A DNA stretch of 64,000 nucleotides, from the NCBI RefSeq assembly GCF_963974515.1, contig NZ_CAXBDD010000010.1, forward strand, positions 18,598 through 82,597, written 5' to 3'. The notes under the pieces were generated by a model, which saw only the letters and a list, made by a program, of their open reading frames with translations, ran no database searches and was not told the origin of the DNA. This document shows, in pieces, positions 8,512-17,365 of this stretch. The translations under genes were made by a program, and so were the position numbers. Position 1 is the first letter of the stretch. Each line of letters opens with the position of its first letter. The DNA is from Sunxiuqinia sp963974515. Lineage in GTDB: Bacteria > Bacteroidota > Bacteroidia > Bacteroidales > Prolixibacteraceae.

Positions 8512-9321
8512 TCAGATAAACCGTTCCAGCGCTTCCATAAATAATTTGGGTTGCTCGGCATGAAGCCAGTGTCCCGCATCGGGGATGGTGTCGATTTGTG
8601 CTTCGGGGTAAATCTCCTTGATCTTCTTTTCATCCTCTTCGGAAATGTAAGGTGATTTTTCGCCTTTGATGAATAGCACCGGGTAGTTCAAAATCGGCAT
8701 CCGGTCTTCCATCCAGCGGTAATTCACCCCACTGATCACTTCATCCAAATGATCGTATAGGACATCCACATTGATGCGGCAGTCGAACTTGTTGGTTTTT
8801 TTGTTTCGATAGACATTTTTCAGCAGAAACATTATCAGCCCTTTGTTATCGAGCTTAAGACTTAGAAAGTCAGCAATTTCCTCGCGGGTTTCAAACTGAT
8901 GTTTTCGCACTTCTTTCAGCGATTCCAGAATATGCTGGTGCAAATAGAACTGGCCTTTTTCTTCCAGTTCAAAATAATTTTTTGGAGCAATGTCTGCAAC
9001 AATCAGTTTGTCAATTTTCTCCGGATAATCTGCCGCGAAATACATGGCTGTTTTTCCACCCATACTATGCCCGATAACAATGGCTTTTTCGATGTGGTGT
9101 TCGTCGAAGAAACCGGCTAAATCTTCGGTCATTCCTTCGTAGCTATGTTCGTCGGCATTGGGCGAACGCCCGTGGTTGCGCTGATCCACCATGTACACAT
9201 GGTATTTTTTGCCCAGTTTCTTGCCTACCGTCAGCCAATTATCCGACGAACCGTAAAGCCCGTGCACAATCACAATGATTTGTTTATTTCTCTTGCCTTC
9301 TTCGCGGTAATATAGTTTCAT
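8512..9321 (-). CDS. Alpha/beta hydrolase (YbfF-like esterase)
   Basis: A 269-residue soluble alpha/beta hydrolase. The oxyanion-hole HG pair is at residues 20-21, the nucleophile elbow GHSMGG places Ser86 at its centre, and the catalytic His is probably His251 in DAGHWLHAEQP. The MVDQRNHGRSP segment after strand four resembles the YbfF/bromoperoxidase-like esterase group. No signal peptide is present, so it acts in the cytoplasm. The natural ester substrate is unknown. It stands alone between the convergent GNAT gene and pdxJ on the same strand. Confidence 0.88.
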   Translation of the reverse strand: MKLYYREEGKRNKQIIVIVHGLYGSSDNWLTVGKKLGKKYHVYMVDQRNHGRSPNADEHSYEGMTEDLAGFFDEHHIEKAIVIGHSMGGKTAMYFAADYPEKIDKLIVADIAPKNYFELEEKGQFYLHQHILESLKEVRKHQFETREEIADFLSLKLDNKGLIMFLLKNVYRNKKTNKFDCRINVDVLYDHLDEVISGVNYRWMEDRMPILNYPVLFIKGEKSPYISEEDEKKIKEIYPEAQIDTIPDAGHWLHAEQPKLFMEALERFI

Positions 9322-9409
9322 AATGAAAGATGCGGTTGTTTGTTAGCCGGTTTCACCCCTGATGCTTACGAAAAAGATCAATTTTAAAGGTTCAGTGTGC
9401 CCCAAAAGC

Positions 9410-10126
9410 TTATGGCTGAATACAATCAAGGTACTCGTGAATGGTATTTTTCAGACCAAGGTAAAGAGCATCGGCAATAAGGGCATGGCCAATGGAAACT
9501 TCATCAATGTAAGGAATTTTATCGATCAGGAATTTGAGGTTTTTCAGGCTCAAATCATGGCCAGCGTTGATCCCCAAATTCAATTGCCGGGCCAGTTTGG
9601 CCGCTTCAATAAAGGGGGCAATGGCTTTATCCGGATCCGATGGATAAACGGTGGCATATGGCTCGGTGTACAACTCAATGCGGTCGGCTCCTACTTTGGC
9701 AGCGCCTTCAATGACGTGCAAGTCAGGATCAACAAAAATAGAAGTTCGGATACCAGCAGCCTTCAGCCGACCAATCACATCAACCAAAAAATCATGGTGT
9801 TTCAACGTATCCCACCCGTGGTCCGAGGTCAATTGTCCGGGCTCATCGGGCACCAAGGTGGCCTGATCGGCTTTAATATCAGTTACCAGTTTGATAAAAT
9901 CTTCGCTGGGATAACCTTCGATATTGAACTCCGTGGTTATGTGGGGTTTAATGTCATAAACATCTTGCCGGGTAATGTGCCGCTCGTCAGGTCTTGGATG
10001 GACTGTAATTCCTTCAGCACCAAATTTTTGACAGTTGATGGCAGCTTCAAGTACATTTGGGATTTTACCGCCGCGGGAATTTCTTAGTGTTGCGATTTTG
10101 TTTATATTTACACTTAGTCTTGTCAT
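9410..10126 (-). CDS. pdxJ: Pyridoxine 5'-phosphate synthase
   Basis: PdxJ, 238 residues, condenses 3-amino-1-hydroxyacetone 1-phosphate with deoxyxylulose 5-phosphate to form pyridoxine 5'-phosphate, the last committed step of DXP-dependent vitamin B6 synthesis. The TIM-barrel landmarks are clear: SVNINKIATLRNSRGG at the start, ITVHPRPDERHI with the active-site His and Arg residues, and INAGHDLSLKNL near the end. Length is normal. It is divergent from the CBS gene across 54 bases. A 241-codon frame antisense to it is a shadow. Confidence 0.97.
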   Translation of the reverse strand: MTRLSVNINKIATLRNSRGGKIPNVLEAAINCQKFGAEGITVHPRPDERHITRQDVYDIKPHITTEFNIEGYPSEDFIKLVTDIKADQATLVPDEPGQLTSDHGWDTLKHHDFLVDVIGRLKAAGIRTSIFVDPDLHVIEGAAKVGADRIELYTEPYATVYPSDPDKAIAPFIEAAKLARQLNLGINAGHDLSLKNLKFLIDKIPYIDEVSIGHALIADALYLGLKNTIHEYLDCIQP

Positions 10127-10180
10127 AACGATTAAATAGAGGCTTGCAAGTTACAACATACAATTGAAACAATTAAAAAA

Positions 10181-10846
10181 TTGATCGCAAAACAGCTCAT
10201 ATCGGAAGTTATTCCTTCGCTGAGACTGACCGATGACGGACAGAAAGCGCTGAACTGGATGGAGATTTTTCGCATTTCGCATCTGCCGGTTGTGGATGAT
10301 CGTGAATATATTGGATTGATCTCGGATAAGGTGATTTATGATTTGAATCTGATTGATAAAAAAATGGATGAATGCCGCGAACACCTGACGCCTTCGCACG
10401 TGCATTCCAATCAGCATATTTACGAAATTGCTTCCGTTATGTCGGAATTAAAATTGAGTTTGGTACCCGTGCTCGATTTAAAACACAGCTATATGGGTGT
10501 TGTTTCAGTGATGGATTTGTCGAAGAAATTTGCTGATTTGGTGGCTGTTCATGAACCCGGTGGCATTATTGTGCTGGAGTTGACGCCGATCGATTATTCG
10601 CTGCCTCAGATTGCCCAGATAGTTGAAGGAAATGATGCCAAGATATTGAGTTTGTACACTTACAAGGAGGAAGATTCGAAAGAGCTTTTGATTACACTAA
10701 AAATTAACCAGGTTGATTTGTCTCCAATTATTCAGACTTTTGTACGTTACGATTACTCAATCCGGGCGGTTTTTATGGATGAATCTATTCTTAATAATTT
10801 GTATGACGACCGGTATAACCAGCTGATCAAGTATATGAATATTTAG
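10181..10846 (+). CDS. CBS domain protein with ACT-like C-terminus
   Basis: A 221-residue protein with two CBS motifs (about residues 5-60 and 70-125, including HLPVVDDREYIGLISDK and LVPVLDLKHSYMGVVSVMDL). A C-terminal region of about 80 residues resembles an ACT regulatory domain (GGIIVLELTPIDYSLPQIAQIVE). CBS pairs bind adenine nucleotides, so a sensory or regulatory role is likely, but the partner is not known. The start is TTG at 10181: no in-frame ATG, GTG or other TTG exists between the upstream stop at 10133 and this codon. It lies 14 bases before nadK and is probably cotranscribed with it. Confidence 0.82.
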   Translation: MIAKQLISEVIPSLRLTDDGQKALNWMEIFRISHLPVVDDREYIGLISDKVIYDLNLIDKKMDECREHLTPSHVHSNQHIYEIASVMSELKLSLVPVLDLKHSYMGVVSVMDLSKKFADLVAVHEPGGIIVLELTPIDYSLPQIAQIVEGNDAKILSLYTYKEEDSKELLITLKINQVDLSPIIQTFVRYDYSIRAVFMDESILNNLYDDRYNQLIKYMNI

Positions 10847-10860
10847 CCCAAGCATACCCT

Positions 10861-11742
10861 ATGATTATTGCAATTTTTGGAATTCACATCGATTCCGCCT
10901 TTACATCTGATTTGTCCAGGTTGTTTGACTTGCTTAAAGAGCGAAATATTCGGTTTTACATGTACAAACCGTTTTTCGAGTTTGTAAAGGAAAACTGTCA
11001 TGTTCAACCCGAGGTTAAGGGGCTTTTCAATGCCGGAGATGATCTACCCGACGAAGTTCGTTTTCTCTTTAGCATTGGTGGTGATGGCACTTTTCTCCAA
11101 TCGGTTCTGACCTTGAAGAACCGAACGGTTCCGGCAATTGGGCTGAATTTGGGACGGCTTGGTTTTTTGTCCGATATATCACGTGAGGACATGGATGAAG
11201 CGATTGACCATATCATGAATGGAAGGTACGACGTGGAAGAGCGGTCGGTTCTTCAGTTGGATGAAGCACAGCATTTGTTTGGCGATTTTAACTATGCTTT
11301 AAATGAAATTGCGGTCACCAAGCTGGATACTTCCTCCATGATCAGGATTCACACTTATTTGAATGAGGAATATTTAAGTACTTATTGGGCCGACGGTTTG
11401 GTGATTGCAACAGCAACAGGTTCCACAGCTTATTCACTAAGCGTGGGGGGACCAATTCTGACACCTGATGCCAAAAGTCTGATCATTACACCCATTGCAC
11501 CTCACAATTTAACGGTGCGCCCCATTGTTGTTCCCGACAATATCTCCCTTCGCCTCCAGGTGGAAGGTCGTGGACACCAATTCCTGACTTCGCTCGATTC
11601 GCGTTCCGAAGCCATTGGTTTTCCGGGAGAACTACACATCCGGAAAGCTGAATTTCACGTGAAAACACTGAAGCTTCCAGGACATAGTTTTTTCAGTACC
11701 CTTCGCAATAAGTTGATGTGGGGCGCAGACAAGCGAAATTAA
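10861..11742 (+). CDS. nadK: NAD kinase
   Basis: NadK, 293 residues, phosphorylates NAD+ to NADP+. The signature GGDGT is at residues 73-77 within LFSIGGDGTFLQ, followed by GLNLGRLGFLSDI. The central ATATGSTAYSLSVGGPIL motif and the late NLTVRPIVVPDN segment complete the family pattern. Length is normal for Bacteroidota. It precedes the DUF6089-uppS-bamA cluster, a conserved neighbourhood in the phylum, although 186 bases separate it from the next gene. Confidence 0.96.
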   Translation: MIIAIFGIHIDSAFTSDLSRLFDLLKERNIRFYMYKPFFEFVKENCHVQPEVKGLFNAGDDLPDEVRFLFSIGGDGTFLQSVLTLKNRTVPAIGLNLGRLGFLSDISREDMDEAIDHIMNGRYDVEERSVLQLDEAQHLFGDFNYALNEIAVTKLDTSSMIRIHTYLNEEYLSTYWADGLVIATATGSTAYSLSVGGPILTPDAKSLIITPIAPHNLTVRPIVVPDNISLRLQVEGRGHQFLTSLDSRSEAIGFPGELHIRKAEFHVKTLKLPGHSFFSTLRNKLMWGADKRN

Positions 11743-11928
11743 CCAATTTAGCTTAACAATTTTTAACCTCTCTTTGGGTTTTATAATAGGCACTCGGTAA
11801 GATGTTTTGAGAATTATATTACTTTTGTAGCTCTTGAAAGGAGTTATGTTTTAACGATGTAGTTGTATGCCAGAATGTTTTACCTTGCTGTCTTTTTATT
11901 ATCAACCTTTCAATGAAAAAGATAGTCG

Positions 11929-12723
11929 ATGAAAAGATTTTTTATAATCATTTTTAGCATCCTGACTTTTAGTTCGGTTTCTGCTCAAAATTCGGCAGAT
12001 ATTGGCATATGGGGCGGCATTGGTGGTTACATGGGTGATATGACTCATATTGATCAGGCAAGTTCTTTGAATCCAAATGTGGGTTTATTCATTCGTTACA
12101 ATTACAATTCGCGCGTTGCCTTGCGGACAATGTTGCTGGTGGGGCCAATAGGTGCAACGGGTGAATATGAAGCGGATCCCTGGGATTTTGACAAGTTTGT
12201 GACCGATGTCTCGGTGATGGGTGAATTTAATTTTTTCAGGTACATCATTGGCAGTAAGCGGCATCCCTGGACCACATACTTGCTGGGAGGAGTTGGAACA
12301 AGTTTGTATAAGTACACTTACGATCCGGGACGAATGAGCCCGATGCTTTATTATCTCAGCATGGATCAGTTAAATGCCGTGCCAGGTGACATTCGCGATG
12401 AATTAATTATTGAGACTGAAAAATCGGTTATTGGGCTGAATATTCCGCTGGGATTTGGGGTCAAATTTAATATTGGAGAACGAATGGGAGTTGGTGTTGA
12501 GGCCATTTTGCGAAAATATTTCAACGATAAAATGGACAATTTGGATGATCCCCGTAAGTTTTATTCCTTGGATATCAACCCGGAAGGTGATCCTCCGGGA
12601 GGATGGAAAGGTTACAACAGTTTTCTCCATAACAACGACTTTACCTTTCATTTGGGAGTTCACATAACCTACCGGTTTTACAGGGGTGACCAAGAGTGCC
12701 CGGTATATGAAAATATTAACTAG
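11929..12723 (+). CDS. DUF6089 family outer-membrane-like protein
   Basis: A 264-residue predicted exported protein with a signal peptide at residues 1-19 (ends SVSA-QNS). The rest is beta-rich, with short amphipathic strands (VGLFIRYNYNSRVALRTMLLVG; LNIPLGFGVKFNIGERMGVGVEAILRKYF; FHLGVHITYRFYRG) that suggest a small outer-membrane beta-barrel. The position between nadK and uppS-bamA is where DUF6089 proteins sit in many Bacteroidota; function is unknown, though the setting suggests envelope assembly. A possible -7 element TACTTTTG lies at 11820-11827 without a clear -33 partner. Confidence 0.8.
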   Translation: MKRFFIIIFSILTFSSVSAQNSADIGIWGGIGGYMGDMTHIDQASSLNPNVGLFIRYNYNSRVALRTMLLVGPIGATGEYEADPWDFDKFVTDVSVMGEFNFFRYIIGSKRHPWTTYLLGGVGTSLYKYTYDPGRMSPMLYYLSMDQLNAVPGDIRDELIIETEKSVIGLNIPLGFGVKFNIGERMGVGVEAILRKYFNDKMDNLDDPRKFYSLDINPEGDPPGGWKGYNSFLHNNDFTFHLGVHITYRFYRGDQECPVYENIN

Positions 12724-12728
12724 AGTAA

Positions 12729-13472
12729 ATGACCGTTAAAGACAAAATACAAAAAAATAAGCTGCCGAAGCACATTGCCATTATTATGGACGGCAATGGA
12801 CGGTGGGCTGCCAAACAAGGCAACGAGCGTATTTTTGGGCATGAACATGGCGTGGAATCTGTTCGTTCAACCGTTGAGGGAGCCGCTGAAATAGGACTTA
12901 AATATTTGACCTTATATGCTTTTTCAACCGAAAACTGGTCACGACCCGATGTGGAAGTGAATGCGTTGATGGGCTTGCTGGTGCAGGCAATCAATGAGGA
13001 AACCGAAAAGTTGAAAGAGCAAAATGTGCGCCTAAGCATGATTGGTGATTTTGAAAGTTTACCGCCTGAAGTGCAGTCTAAACTGAACTGGTCGATTGCT
13101 GAACTGAAAGAGTGTACCGGGCTAAACCTGGTGCTGGCCTTAAGTTACAGTTCAAAATGGGAGATTACCGAAGCCATCCGGAAAATAGCCACGGAAATTA
13201 AAGATGGCACCCTTCAGCTTGAAGAAATTGATAAAAATCTACTTGATAAATACCTTGCTACAGTTGGAATACCAGACCCCGAATTGCTTATCCGAACAAG
13301 CGGCGAGAACCGGGTGAGTAACTTTTTACTCTGGCAAATTGCCTATACGGAGTTCTACTTCACTCCAAAACTTTGGCCCGATTTTCGTAAAGACGACCTT
13401 TTTGAAGCGATTTGCGATTTTCAAAACCGAGAGAGAAGGTTTGGTAAAACCAGTCAACAACTAGTCAGCTAA
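12729..13472 (+). CDS. uppS: Isoprenyl transferase (undecaprenyl diphosphate synthase)
   Basis: Cis-prenyltransferase of 247 residues that elongates farnesyl diphosphate with isopentenyl diphosphate to the C55 carrier lipid for peptidoglycan and O-antigen. The catalytic Asp21 lies in IAIIMDGNGRWA, and LTLYAFSTENWSRP and the C-terminal IRTSGENRVSNFLLWQIAYTEF motif are intact. The start lies five bases after the DUF6089 stop, and bamA follows after 13 bases, so all three are probably one transcription unit. Essential in most bacteria. Confidence 0.97.
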   Translation: MTVKDKIQKNKLPKHIAIIMDGNGRWAAKQGNERIFGHEHGVESVRSTVEGAAEIGLKYLTLYAFSTENWSRPDVEVNALMGLLVQAINEETEKLKEQNVRLSMIGDFESLPPEVQSKLNWSIAELKECTGLNLVLALSYSSKWEITEAIRKIATEIKDGTLQLEEIDKNLLDKYLATVGIPDPELLIRTSGENRVSNFLLWQIAYTEFYFTPKLWPDFRKDDLFEAICDFQNRERRFGKTSQQLVS

Positions 13473-13485
13473 TTAATTCCAGAAA

Positions 13486-16152
13486 ATGCGTAAACTGAAA
13501 TTTTTCTTTATCCTATTCCTGTTTAGTATCAGTGTTCATGCCCAGGTAAATGATGACACGAACTTTACGATCCGGTATTCCAGTCCACAGAACTATACAA
13601 TAGCAGGTATCAACGTATCAGGTATCCGCTACCTCGATTCCAATGTTTTGATCCAGATTTCAGGGCTTGCTGTTGGAGATGAAATCACTGTTCCCGGCGA
13701 TCAAATTACAACGGCCATCAAAAAACTGTGGGGACATCAGATGTTCTCGGATGTAAAAATTGAAGCCAGCAAAATAGAAGGCGACAAAATCTGGATCGAT
13801 ATATATTTGCAGGAACGGCCAAAACTATCGGATGTCAACTTCTATGGGGTGTCGAAAGGAGAACAGGATGATATTACCGAAAAAGTGTTGTTGTTGAAAG
13901 GTAGTCAGGTGACTGACAACCAGTTGAACAATGCCGAGCGGATCATTAAAAATATTTTTCTTGAAAAAGGATTCCTGAATACTGAAGTGAACATTGTTCA
14001 GCGCGATGATACCGCAAACGTGAACAGTGTGATTCTGGATATTAACGTGGACAAGAAAGAGAAAGTAAAAATTGATGAAATTGTCTTTCATGGCGTTGAT
14101 GAGGTGAAAACTTCGATGCTTGAGAAAGCAATGAAAAAGACCAATGCAAAAAAGCTGAAAAACTTCTTTAAAACAAAAAAGTTTAACGAGGAAAAGTTTG
14201 AAGAAGATAAGCAGAATGTCATCAAGAAATACAACGAAAAAGGTTATCGCGACGCTATTCTGGTAAAAGACAGCATCACCAAAATCGATGATGATTTGAT
14301 TCGGCTTGATATATGGGTTGAGGAAGGAAATAAATACTATTTTGGCGATGTCAACTGGGTGGGAAATACAATTTATCCTCCTGAATACCTGGATGCTTAT
14401 CTGGGAATTAAAAAAGGTGATATTTTTGACCAAAAGCTGTTGAATAAGCGACTGACCGAAGATGACGATGCGGTAGGCAACCTGTATTTGGACAACGGTT
14501 ATTTGTTTTTCAACCTCGACCCGGTTGAAGCGCGGGTTGATAATGACTCGATTGATCTGGAGATGCGTATCTACGAAGGCGATCAGGCAACCATCAACAA
14601 AGTCCTCATTGAAGGAAACACCAAAACACATGAGCATGTGGCCCGGCGCGAGATTCGGACGATACCCGGCGACTTGTTCAGCAAATCAAAGATTATTCGT
14701 TCCGTGCGTGAATTGTCGCAGTTGGGACACTTCGATCCGGAGGCGATCAACCCGAATGTGATTCCGCATCCTGAAAATGGAACTGTTGATATTAAATACG
14801 AGTTACAGGAAAAAGCCAACGATCAAATTGAGCTTTCCGGAGGCTGGGGAGCCAACATGTTTGTTGGAACCGTTGGTTTAAGGTTTTCCAATTTCTCGGT
14901 CCGTAACATCATGAACAAGGAAGCTTGGCGTCCGTTACCAACTGGTGATGGTCAAACTTTGAGTGTTCGTGCCCAAACCAGTGGCAAGTTTTATCAATCT
15001 TACAGCGTATCGTTTATTGAGCCTTGGCTGGGAGGCAAGAAACCAAATTCATTCTCCGTTTCATTTTCTCACTCCCGGGTTAATTATTCAGCCAACAACT
15101 ATTACAGTAGTGCATACAGCCCATACGGCTCTGGTTATGGGGGCTATGGTGGTGGTTATGGCGGATATGGCGGCTATTCTCCATATGGCTATTCGCCTTA
15201 CGGATATGGCAGTGCTTATGGTTATGGGGCTTACGACCCGGGAAGCAGTTTCCAGTACGACGATGCTGAAACTTCTGATGATGATCAAATTCAGGTTACC
15301 ACCTCGTTTGCTTTGGGATACGGTTACCGTCTTTCGTGGCCCGATGACTTTTTCACTGTGTATCACGAGTTATCCCTGGAGCATTACAAGCTTCAAAATA
15401 TGTCGGGTTATTACTACTTCCTGAGCGATGATGATGGTTCTGGCGGTGGTGGTTTCAATAACCTAAGTTTTAAAACTGCTTTTGGGCGCAACTCTGTTGA
15501 TAACCCGCTATATTCCAGAAGCGGATCCGAGTTTTCACTGGCCCTCCAGTTTACACCGCCCTTCTCCATGTTTAATGATGTGGATTACAGCGATACCGAT
15601 CTGACCAGTGAAGAACGTTACAAGTGGATTGAATATCACAAGTGGAATATGAAGGGTGCCTGGTTCACTCCGGTTTCGAAAAACAGAAACCTGGTGATGC
15701 ACACCAAGTTTGAATATGGATTCTTGGGGTACTACGATAAAAACAGAAGATCGCCGTTTGAACGTTTCCGTGTTGGAGGATCCGGAATGTCCGGCTACAA
15801 CTTCTACGGAGCCGACATTATCTCGCTGCGAGGTTATAAGGATTACAGTTTGAGTCCGACAACCGGCTCAAACATGTACAACAAACTGACCATGGAAATG
15901 CGTTACCCGATTACACTGAAGCCTTCGGCCACGATCTATGTGCTTGGCTTCCTTGAAGCAGGTAACGCCTGGATGGACTTTGAAAACTACAACCCATTTG
16001 ACTTGAAGCGTTCAGCAGGAGCAGGTGTTCGCATCTTCCTTCCCATGTTTGGTTTGATGGGTATCGACTGGGGGTATGGATTCGACAGTGTTGCCGGAGA
16101 CTCATCCGTTGGCGGAAGTCAGTTTCACTTCGTTATTGGTCAGCAGTTCTGA
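13486..16152 (+). CDS. bamA: Outer membrane protein assembly factor BamA
   Basis: An 888-residue Omp85 protein that inserts beta-barrel proteins into the outer membrane. A signal peptide (residues 1-19, ends VHA-QVN) precedes about five POTRA repeats (about 40-430) and a 16-strand barrel ending in FHFVIGQQF with a C-terminal aromatic. The VGGSGMSGYNFYGADIISLRGY segment carries the family's conserved RGY-type loop-6 motif. Unusually, residues 539-585 (nt 15100-15240) form a low-complexity stretch with 16 Tyr and 16 Gly of 47, probably in an extracellular loop between early barrel strands. It is flanked by uppS and the Skp-like genes, which fits its role. Confidence 0.96.
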   Translation: MRKLKFFFILFLFSISVHAQVNDDTNFTIRYSSPQNYTIAGINVSGIRYLDSNVLIQISGLAVGDEITVPGDQITTAIKKLWGHQMFSDVKIEASKIEGDKIWIDIYLQERPKLSDVNFYGVSKGEQDDITEKVLLLKGSQVTDNQLNNAERIIKNIFLEKGFLNTEVNIVQRDDTANVNSVILDINVDKKEKVKIDEIVFHGVDEVKTSMLEKAMKKTNAKKLKNFFKTKKFNEEKFEEDKQNVIKKYNEKGYRDAILVKDSITKIDDDLIRLDIWVEEGNKYYFGDVNWVGNTIYPPEYLDAYLGIKKGDIFDQKLLNKRLTEDDDAVGNLYLDNGYLFFNLDPVEARVDNDSIDLEMRIYEGDQATINKVLIEGNTKTHEHVARREIRTIPGDLFSKSKIIRSVRELSQLGHFDPEAINPNVIPHPENGTVDIKYELQEKANDQIELSGGWGANMFVGTVGLRFSNFSVRNIMNKEAWRPLPTGDGQTLSVRAQTSGKFYQSYSVSFIEPWLGGKKPNSFSVSFSHSRVNYSANNYYSSAYSPYGSGYGGYGGGYGGYGGYSPYGYSPYGYGSAYGYGAYDPGSSFQYDDAETSDDDQIQVTTSFALGYGYRLSWPDDFFTVYHELSLEHYKLQNMSGYYYFLSDDDGSGGGGFNNLSFKTAFGRNSVDNPLYSRSGSEFSLALQFTPPFSMFNDVDYSDTDLTSEERYKWIEYHKWNMKGAWFTPVSKNRNLVMHTKFEYGFLGYYDKNRRSPFERFRVGGSGMSGYNFYGADIISLRGYKDYSLSPTTGSNMYNKLTMEMRYPITLKPSATIYVLGFLEAGNAWMDFENYNPFDLKRSAGAGVRIFLPMFGLMGIDWGYGFDSVAGDSSVGGSQFHFVIGQQF

Positions 16153-16194
16153 TAGTTATGAAATTGGCTCGGTATTTGTTTGCGGAGGAACAGT

Positions 16195-16731
16195 ATGAAT
16201 TTAAATAGATTTGCCATGAAGAAGAAAGTGTTATTATTTGTTTTCCTGATTGCTTTTGGAACAGTTGCAATGGCACAGAAATATGCCTTCATCGATACTG
16301 AATATGTATTAGAAAATATTCCGGCTTATGGTGCCGCACAAGAACAATTGGATCAGATTTCAAAACAATACCAAAAAGAGCTGGAAGCCATGCATGCTGA
16401 AATAGAACAGATGTATCAGGATTTTCAGGCCGAAGCTGTCTTGTTGTCCGAAGATATGAAGCGCAAGCGCGAAGATGTAATCATCAGCAAGGAAAGAGAG
16501 TATAAAGAATTGCAACACAAGTATTTTGGACGTGATGGTGATTTGTTCAAAAAGCGACAGGGGCTGATTAAGCCCATTCAGGATGACGTATTCAATGCCG
16601 TCCAGGATTTAGCTACAGAAGGCAGTTATGCCGTTATTTTTGACAAGGCAGGAAGCCTGACCATGCTGTATACTAATCCGAAATTTGACCTTAGTGATCA
16701 GGTTCTTGAAAAGCTTGGTTATAAAAATTAA
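16195..16731 (+). CDS. OmpH/Skp family periplasmic chaperone, first copy
   Basis: A 178-residue Skp-like protein. A signal peptide (ends VAMA-QKYA) is followed by the FIDTEYVLENIPAYGAAQEQLDQ start typical of OmpH. A long charged coiled-coil (about 40-125) would form the tentacles that hold unfolded outer-membrane proteins. GGAGGAA at 16184-16190 ends four bases before the ATG at 16195 and supports this start; a second Met at 16216 would also give a good signal peptide. It follows bamA by 42 bases and is paralogous to the next gene. Confidence 0.9.
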   Translation: MNLNRFAMKKKVLLFVFLIAFGTVAMAQKYAFIDTEYVLENIPAYGAAQEQLDQISKQYQKELEAMHAEIEQMYQDFQAEAVLLSEDMKRKREDVIISKEREYKELQHKYFGRDGDLFKKRQGLIKPIQDDVFNAVQDLATEGSYAVIFDKAGSLTMLYTNPKFDLSDQVLEKLGYKN

Positions 16732-16744
16732 TAAACTATATTTG
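16715..16744 (+). promoter_or_regulatory. Candidate promoter for the second ompH-murI segment
   Basis: TTG at 16715-16717 and TATATTTG at 16737-16744 are 19 bases apart, an exact fit to the Bacteroidota TTG-N19-TAnnTTTG pattern. The element overlaps the end of the first ompH gene and would start a transcript about 25 bases before the second one, giving it independent expression inside the cluster. Confidence 0.5.
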
Positions 16745-16774
16745 TCAACAAAAATTTAAAATCCGAAAAAGATC

Positions 16775-17284
16775 ATGAAAAGTATTTTCAAAATTTGTTT
16801 AGTAGCTGTCATGTTCCTCTCTGCAGGAATGGTAAATGCTCAAACATTAAAATTCGCCCATATCGATTCACAGGCCCTGATTGAAGCGATGCCTGAAACA
16901 AAAACTGCTCAGGCTTCAATAGAAAAGGAAGCTAAAGGTTTGGAAGACCAAATGGGTGCATTGCAAAAAGAATATCAAACGAAATTAGCTGATTTGTCAG
17001 ACAACGAGGATTCGTTAACTGAGATCGTATACCAATCGAAAGTGGAAGACTTGCAAGGTCTGCAGCAGCGCATTCAGAATTTTAATTCTTCGGCACAACA
17101 ACGCCTGCAACAAAAGCAGGGCGAACTGATGCAGCCAATTTTTACCAAGGCCAATGAAATGATTGCTACAGTGGCGAAAGAGCAAGGCGTGATTTATGTA
17201 TTCGACTCCAATGCAGTTTTATACAAGTCGACAGCAAGCATTGACTTGCTTCCTTTAGTAAAAGCAAAACTGGGAATTCAGTAA
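16775..17284 (+). CDS. OmpH/Skp family periplasmic chaperone, second copy
   Basis: A 169-residue paralogue of the preceding gene. A signal peptide ends at MVNA-QTLKFAHIDSQALIEAMPETKTAQ. A Gln/Glu-rich coiled-coil follows (EKEAKGLEDQMGALQKEY to RLQQKQGELMQPIFTKANEMI), then the usual C-terminal beta-strand segment. It probably acts as a periplasmic holdase for BamA clients. A strong intrinsic terminator follows 19 bases after the stop codon, ending the uppS-bamA-ompH unit. Confidence 0.9.
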   Translation: MKSIFKICLVAVMFLSAGMVNAQTLKFAHIDSQALIEAMPETKTAQASIEKEAKGLEDQMGALQKEYQTKLADLSDNEDSLTEIVYQSKVEDLQGLQQRIQNFNSSAQQRLQQKQGELMQPIFTKANEMIATVAKEQGVIYVFDSNAVLYKSTASIDLLPLVKAKLGIQ

Positions 17285-17303
17285 AACTTTTAAATATCTG
17301 GTG

Positions 17304-17342
17304 AAAAGCCATCTGTCAGCTGACAGATGGCTTTTTTTTTTA
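17304..17342 (+). terminator. Intrinsic terminator after the second ompH
   Basis: A perfect 16-base inverted repeat (arms 17304-17319 and 17320-17335, centre AG/CT) merges into a run of T to 17341. With no spacer, the innermost bases must open to form the loop. It separates the ompH pair from murI and rules out a murI start codon inside the stem. Confidence 0.9.
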
Positions 17343-17365
17343 CTTTTGCTTACAAAGCTTTTTCC

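Noticed and set aside
9362..10087. 241-codon frame antisense to pdxJ
   Set aside because: Its translation has no domain logic, while pdxJ on the opposite strand is unmistakable; it is a codon-bias shadow.
13825..14637. 270-codon frame antisense to bamA
   Set aside because: It is antisense to well-formed POTRA domains, and the Phe/Ile-rich translation is a shadow.
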